From Candidatus Aenigmatarchaeota archaeon (GTDB lineage: Archaea > Aenigmatarchaeota > Aenigmatarchaeia > QMZP01 > QMZT01), in assembly GCA_023128965.1 (NCBI GenBank), contig JAGMCY010000090.1, positions 1 to 9,845 on the forward strand: DNA of 9,845 bases, in the 5' to 3' direction. Of the stretch, positions 6,692-9,845 are shown in pieces (position 1 is the first letter of the stretch; each line of letters starts with the position of its first letter). The notes beneath the pieces were generated by a model. It was given only the letters and a program-made list of their open reading frames with translations, made no database searches and was not told where the DNA came from. A program made the translations under genes and the position numbers.

Positions 6692-6705
6692 GTATTATTA
6701 AATAA

Positions 6706-6745
6706 GTGAAAACTATTTAAATAAATGTGGTAACTATAGTGAAAA
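6706..6745 (-). promoter_or_regulatory. Promoter/operator module, copy 1 (winged-helix operon)
   Basis: On the plus strand it reads GTGAAAACTATTTAAA, six unconserved bases, then TGGTAACTATAGTGAAAA. The TATA (TTTAAATAG on the minus strand, centred near 6718) is about 27 nt upstream of the ATG at 6691. The minus-strand heptamer TTTTCAC is present at both ends, flanking the TATA box, and the inner TTCACTATAGTTAC is an imperfect palindrome (10 of 14 positions symmetric). This is the layout of a repressor site that occludes TBP/TFB. Confidence 0.7.
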
Positions 6746-6778
6746 TTAATAAACATTTAATTTATTTTCAGAAATTTT

Positions 6779-6958
6779 CTAGTAACGAATAGAACCGTAC
6801 ATTCTGTCCATGAAGTTCGCAACGCTTTCACCGGCCGGCTCTATAACCAACTTATCATATGTTTTGTCTAAAGCAAAATAAGTAGCGGTAGCAAGACCTG
6901 CAATTAATAAGCCTGTACCGAGAATTTTTGCAACTTTGCTCTTAAATTCAGGATTCAT
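6779..6958 (-). CDS. Small single-pass membrane protein, function unknown
   Basis: The product is 59 residues from the ATG at 6958: a polar, basic N-terminus (MNPEFKSKVAKIL), a hydrophobic helix at about 14-30 (GTGLLIAGLATATYFAL), and a polar C-terminal half (DKTYDKLVIEPAGESVANF...) with two Tyr and Arg near the end. I do not recognise it. Its support as a real gene is the copy-2 promoter module directly upstream, which it shares with the winged-helix operon. An in-frame TTG at 6967 would place the start exactly as far from the module (15 nt) as in the winged-helix gene, giving MINMNPEF. ATG 6958 is preferred because TTG starts are uncommon. The stop lies about 34 nt before the second module copy. 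Confidence 0.6.
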   Translation of the reverse strand: MNPEFKSKVAKILGTGLLIAGLATATYFALDKTYDKLVIEPAGESVANFMDRMYGSIRY

Positions 6959-6981
6959 GTTAATCAACTTTTATTATTTAT

Positions 6982-7021
6982 GTGAAAACTATTTAAAGGT
7001 TTCTGGTAACTACAGTGAAAA
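6982..7021 (-). promoter_or_regulatory. Promoter/operator module, copy 2 (small membrane protein gene)
   Basis: It has the same 40-bp architecture and orientation as copy 1. The 16-bp block GTGAAAACTATTTAAA is identical, the six-base spacer differs (GGTTTC here, TAAATG in copy 1), and 17 of 18 bases of TGGTAACTACAGTGAAAA match. The conservation of both outer blocks, their exact spacing, and the divergence of the spacer argue for protein-binding constraint rather than recent duplication. The embedded TATA predicts a start site near 6967. Confidence 0.7.
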
Positions 7022-7209
7022 AATTGAACAAATCTATAAAAAGTTTTCAGCCGGGTTTCAGAATACAGCAAAGCCGAGAAAATCACCAAAAAAGAAAAAA
7101 ATAAATTTGCTATTCACAGGGAAATCGCAAAGAAAAGATTGTTAAGGATTGGGTAATGAAATCCTCTTTGAACCCGAGTTTTTATTATTTAAGGGCTAAA
7201 TATATTATT
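7022..7209. other. Gene-poor, A-rich intergenic stretch upstream of the prepilin genes
   Basis: This 188-nt stretch separates the minus-strand small membrane gene from the plus-strand prepilin operon. A plus-strand open frame crosses it (6936-7145), but it starts inside the opposite gene, is lysine-rich low-complexity and lacks a promoter, so I do not call it. A TATTTAAG at 7186-7193 is a TATA candidate for the prepilin gene. I see no tRNA, strong hairpin or repeat here. Confidence 0.5.
7181..7193 (+). promoter_or_regulatory. TATA-like box of the prepilin/ATPase operon
   Basis: TTTATTATTTAAG lies 17-29 nt upstream of the ATG at 7210, placing the transcript start at or just after that ATG. 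It argues against the in-frame upstream ATG at 7156, which lies before this box. Confidence 0.4.
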
Positions 7210-7827
7210 ATGAGGAAAGCCCAGACCCAGGCTATCAGTCTCGTTCTGATTTCAGCAATCGTTATAACCCTGGTGGGGTTCGCGTATGCCTGGGGTAAGC
7301 CCATCATAGACAAGCGTTCCACCATTACCATGTTCGCATCTTCCATCAGGTTCATGGAAGACCTCGACAGGAAAATAGTGGACATGGCGGGGACATGCTC
7401 TTTCGAGGGGGCGTGTGAGGAAAGCCTTGATTTGCCTGTTCCCGGTATTATAAGGCTGGATGAATCGGGAAACAAGATAATATACGAATACGAGGTCAAC
7501 CAGCCGTTAATAGATCCTCATGGAGAGGTCTTCTTCAACACGGCGGATAACGGGAGTTACGCTAGATACGGGGAAACCCCCGGGGTTATAAGCCTTAAGG
7601 GCGAGGAGGTGGCACTGGGTTCTTACATGCTGAAGTTTTCCGTGCGTTACAGGGAACTTGACAGCGATGAACCATGGAGGGGGTATATAATACAGCTTCT
7701 TAAGTCCGGGGGGGAGAGCGGGAACAACAAGATTCTCGTATCTTATGGAGGCTCTGAAACGCGATCAGGAGAAGCGAGAGAAGGGAGGGACCTTGTAGTC
7801 TCGAAAATTAAAGTTCTGCCAATGTGA
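7210..7827 (+). CDS. Class III signal peptide prepilin-like protein (type IV pilus/archaellum family)
   Basis: The 205-residue protein begins MRKAQTQAISLVLISAIVITL. A short basic leader ending in Ala, then Gln and an uninterrupted hydrophobic helix to about residue 28, is the archaeal class III signal peptide layout cut by the PibD/FlaK prepilin peptidase, here predicted after Ala4. The usual Glu early in the mature helix is absent, so it may be a minor pilin or an anchored subunit such as an ArlF/ArlG-like stator rather than a major pilin. The mature part is a predicted beta-rich outer domain with Cys63 and Cys69 able to form a short loop disulfide. The frame also opens at ATG 7156, but the TATA-like box at 7181-7193 lies downstream of it, so 7210 is chosen. 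The stop TGA overlaps the GTG of the next gene. Confidence 0.72.
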   Translation: MRKAQTQAISLVLISAIVITLVGFAYAWGKPIIDKRSTITMFASSIRFMEDLDRKIVDMAGTCSFEGACEESLDLPVPGIIRLDESGNKIIYEYEVNQPLIDPHGEVFFNTADNGSYARYGETPGVISLKGEEVALGSYMLKFSVRYRELDSDEPWRGYIIQLLKSGGESGNNKILVSYGGSETRSGEAREGRDLVVSKIKVLPM

Positions 7828-7829
7828 GT

Positions 7830-8252
7830 ATGAAATCAAAAGGACAGATTCTGGCCTTCGAGCAGGTTATGCTTTTCGGTCTCGGTGTAGCGATACTCAT
7901 AGTCTCTTTCTCTTTGTTCATGCTGTATCAGAATTATTATATCTCTGAGACAACCCAGGACCAGCTGACCCAGGTCAAGGAATACGTGCTCTCGAATATA
8001 ATCAGGCTGTGCGAAAAAAACGAATTTAATTCCTCACTTGTCCTTTCCGTGCCGGAAAGGATAGGAAACAATTTTTACAGGATAAGCCTGTCGAATACCG
8101 GCCTTAACCTCACACTTGAGCCAGAAGGTGGAGCAGCCGATTTTTCGAAACTTTACGGATTAAACGAAACTTTTGATTTTAACGGAATGGTGATCAGCGA
8201 CAGCGGGAAAATTGTAATTTATAAAACAGGGAATTCAATTATTATACAGTAG
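7830..8252 (+). CDS. Second class III signal peptide prepilin-like protein
   Basis: The 140-residue product starts MKSKGQILAFEQVMLFGLGVAILIVSF. It has a basic leader and Gly-Gln cleavage site (after Gly5), a Glu six residues into the mature helix as expected in pilins, then a hydrophobic segment to about 33 and a mostly beta-predicted outer domain with four N-x-S/T sites (NSS, NTG-adjacent NLT, NET) that could be glycosylated; the sites are seen, their use is inferred. A GTG at 7824 overlaps the upstream stop as GTGA and is the alternative start (adds two residues); ATG 7830 is preferred. One base-level link to the previous gene and the same fold suggest co-assembly in one filament or machine. 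Confidence 0.72.
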   Translation: MKSKGQILAFEQVMLFGLGVAILIVSFSLFMLYQNYYISETTQDQLTQVKEYVLSNIIRLCEKNEFNSSLVLSVPERIGNNFYRISLSNTGLNLTLEPEGGAADFSKLYGLNETFDFNGMVISDSGKIVIYKTGNSIIIQ

Positions 8253-8273
8253 TCTTGTGGGCGAAAAGTAAGG

Positions 8274-8280
8274 TTTTTTT
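8274..8280 (+). terminator. T7 tract directly before the secretion ATPase ATG
   Basis: Seven T residues end exactly at the ATG at 8281, 22 nt after the second prepilin stop. No TATA or SD is seen in between. A T tract here can cause partial termination, lowering ATPase expression below that of the pilins; the effect is inferred. Confidence 0.3.
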
Positions 8281-9845
8281 ATGAAGGTCAAGAGGATTAA
8301 AGTCAAAAAATCCGAAATAAAGGGGAAACCAAGTTTTGGTGCCAGGAAAATAATAAGAAGCCTGAAGAAGGGGTTATTGGCGCACAAAAAGCTCATGAGA
8401 GGAATGGGTTTCCCCTCGGAAGGGGTTCCCGCGCCTATTCTCGGAGGACCCCAACCATCTCGACCCTCTGTTCCTTCCAGACTTCACGCTCCCCCGGTGG
8501 CTGAAACAATCGTGGTCAAGGAGACACCCGGGATTGAGATAGATATCCCCAAGGCTCCCGCTCCCCTGTTAACCCCCATATCCAGCAAGGAAAAAGAGAT
8601 GATGAGGGAGATCGATGTAAAGTATCCTCTAATCCCCCCAGAACCGAGAAAATCTGAAAAGGTATACGCATATGCGAGGATAAAGTGGGACCACAGGAGG
8701 AATGAACTGGTTTATTCCGTGATCGAACCGCATGTAACGGACAAGGACAGGGAAATAATAGAGGCCGTCAAAAAGGAATTGGAAGAGCGATTGGATATAG
8801 ACTTCATGAAACTGGGGGAAATCCGGGCGAAGGAACTGCTGATGGAGGAGATAAAGAACATAATCCCCAAAATTAGCGATGTGGACCGGGAAAAGATCAA
8901 TACAGTCAAATATTACGTTCAGAGGGACATAATAGGTCTTGGAAAAATCGAGCCGTTCATGAGGGATAAGGATATTGAGGACATATCCTGCGATGGCGAA
9001 GGAATACCTTTGTACATATACCACAGAAACCCGATTTTAGGTTCAATAATAACGAATGTTGCATTCGAAGATGAAGACGAACTCGACACTTTCGTTATGA
9101 AGCTCTCGCAGAAATGCGGTAAGTCGATTTCCGTTGCCGAACCCTTGGTGGAAGGGTCGCTTGCTGACGGGTCAAGGGTCCACGCGACCCTGGGGACGGA
9201 TATTGCAAGGAGGGGTTCGAACTTCACCATCCGAAAATTCACAAAGGTTCCCTTGACCCCGATCCACATGCTAGATTCCGGCACGCTGGACTCGACCCAG
9301 CTCGCCTATCTATGGCTGGCGATAGAGAATCGAAAGTCAATCCTCATATCAGGAGGAACCGCTACAGGGAAAACCACGCTTCTCAACGCCCTGTCGCTCT
9401 TCATTAGACCCAACATGAAAATCGTTTCGATCGAGGATACCCCAGAGCTTCGTTTACCGCATCCTCACTGGGTCCCGGAGGTCGCACGAACCCCGATATC
9501 AGAGGGGAAGAAGACAGGCGAGGTGAGCCTTTTCGATCTCCTTAAAGGTTCGCTTAGACAGAGACCTGATTACATAATAGTTGGAGAGGTTAGGGGAGCA
9601 GAGGCATTCGTTCTATTCCAGCAAATAGCGACGGGACACGCAGGGTTAGCGACGATCCACGCCGCCAGCATTCCACAGCTGATAGACAGGCTGACAACGC
9701 CTCCTATAAACCTTCCACCGAGTTTGATCCAGAACCTCGATATCATAGCCTTCCTTTTGCAGGTCAAATCAAAGGATCACTACGTCAGGCGAGCGAATCA
9801 GATTCTGGAGGTTACAGGGGTGAAAGGCGATAAACCCTCAACAAT
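8281..9845 (+). CDS. Type II/IV secretion system ATPase, GspE/VirB11/FlaI family (3' truncated by window edge)
   Basis: The visible 521 residues encode the motor ATPase that drives assembly of archaeal type IV pili or archaella at the cytoplasmic face of the membrane. A basic tail (KVKRIKVKKSEIKGK) and a proline-rich linker to about residue 90 precede the N-terminal domain, which contains the family pattern YYVQRDIIGLGKIEPFMRD and IEDISCDG. The C-terminal motor has Walker A GGTATGKT at 358-365, an Asp box SIEDTPELRLPHP from 383, Walker B YIIVGEVRG with Glu436, and a His box GHAGLATIH (452-460). All catalytic motifs are intact. The preceding prepilin-like genes fit a pilus operon, where a FlaJ/TadC-like membrane platform is expected next, beyond the window. 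Archaellum FlaI cannot be separated from pilus ATPases on this evidence. The frame remains open at base 9845. Confidence 0.93.
   Translation, partial: MKVKRIKVKKSEIKGKPSFGARKIIRSLKKGLLAHKKLMRGMGFPSEGVPAPILGGPQPSRPSVPSRLHAPPVAETIVVKETPGIEIDIPKAPAPLLTPISSKEKEMMREIDVKYPLIPPEPRKSEKVYAYARIKWDHRRNELVYSVIEPHVTDKDREIIEAVKKELEERLDIDFMKLGEIRAKELLMEEIKNIIPKISDVDREKINTVKYYVQRDIIGLGKIEPFMRDKDIEDISCDGEGIPLYIYHRNPILGSIITNVAFEDEDELDTFVMKLSQKCGKSISVAEPLVEGSLADGSRVHATLGTDIARRGSNFTIRKFTKVPLTPIHMLDSGTLDSTQLAYLWLAIENRKSILISGGTATGKTTLLNALSLFIRPNMKIVSIEDTPELRLPHPHWVPEVARTPISEGKKTGEVSLFDLLKGSLRQRPDYIIVGEVRGAEAFVLFQQIATGHAGLATIHAASIPQLIDRLTTPPINLPPSLIQNLDIIAFLLQVKSKDHYVRRANQILEVTGVKGDKPST

Noticed and set aside
6936..7145. 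Plus-strand 69-codon open frame across the intergenic region
   Set aside because: It starts inside the minus-strand small membrane gene, crosses the promoter module, and its tail is a low-complexity Lys-rich run.
7146..7164. Small hairpin GGATT/AATCC
   Set aside because: Only five base pairs with a nine-base loop and no T run; expected by chance in AT-rich DNA.
7156..7209. In-frame upstream ATG extension of the first prepilin
   Set aside because: It would put 18 residues (MKSSLNPSFYYLRAKYII) before the class III leader, and the TATA-like box lies downstream of this ATG.
8629..9284. Minus-strand open frames of 131 and 121 codons
   Set aside because: They are antisense to the strongly conserved secretion ATPase coding frame.
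1..9845. CRISPR array, tRNA, rRNA, insertion sequence
   Set aside because: No regularly spaced repeats, cloverleaf-like elements, rRNA signatures, transposase motifs or terminal inverted repeats were seen.

Overview
The window looks archaeal. It encodes a type IV pilus/archaellum-type secretion ATPase next to two class III prepilin-like proteins, a DUF357-type small protein, a KaiC-like RecA-fold ATPase and a polyprenyl diphosphate synthase with the archaeal-type GKR/DDxxD motifs. Several genes have an AT-rich TATA-like box centred about 25-30 nt upstream of the start codon and no Shine-Dalgarno sequence, which is the layout of leaderless archaeal transcripts. A small-genome (DPANN-like) or euryarchaeal lineage is my guess; the sequence alone does not fix it.

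Layout. (1) 1-969: the 3' end of an unrecognised cysteine-rich protein with a GAYG tandem repeat (+), a convergent DUF357-type gene (-), and a divergent small three-helix membrane protein (+). (2) 971-3178 (-): a full-length PEP synthase homologue that has lost its phospho-accepting histidine and other catalytic residues. (3) 3234-4996 (+): a GGPP/FPP synthase-type prenyltransferase, divergent from the PEP synthase homologue and sharing a symmetric TATA region with it, then a single-domain KaiC-like ATPase with its own TATA. (4) 5012-6958 (-): a visibly more AT-rich block containing a winged-helix regulator, a V4R-domain protein and a SAM methyltransferase in a tightly coupled operon (TAATG overlap, then an SD containing the stop), preceded by a separate small one-helix membrane protein. 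(5) 7210-9845 (+): two prepilin-like genes and the start of a long GspE/FlaI-type ATPase that runs off the window.

Most notable: a 40-bp promoter/operator module appears twice (6706-6745 and 6982-7021), in the same orientation, in front of the winged-helix operon and in front of the small membrane protein. It overlaps the TATA box in both. This suggests a two-transcript regulon controlled by the winged-helix protein. The second notable item is the PEP synthase-like pseudoenzyme, which keeps ATP-grasp residues but lacks the His, Cys and metal-binding residues needed for catalysis.

The window has no recognisable rRNA, tRNA, CRISPR array or insertion sequence. The longest stretch without a confident gene is about 190 bp (7022-7209).
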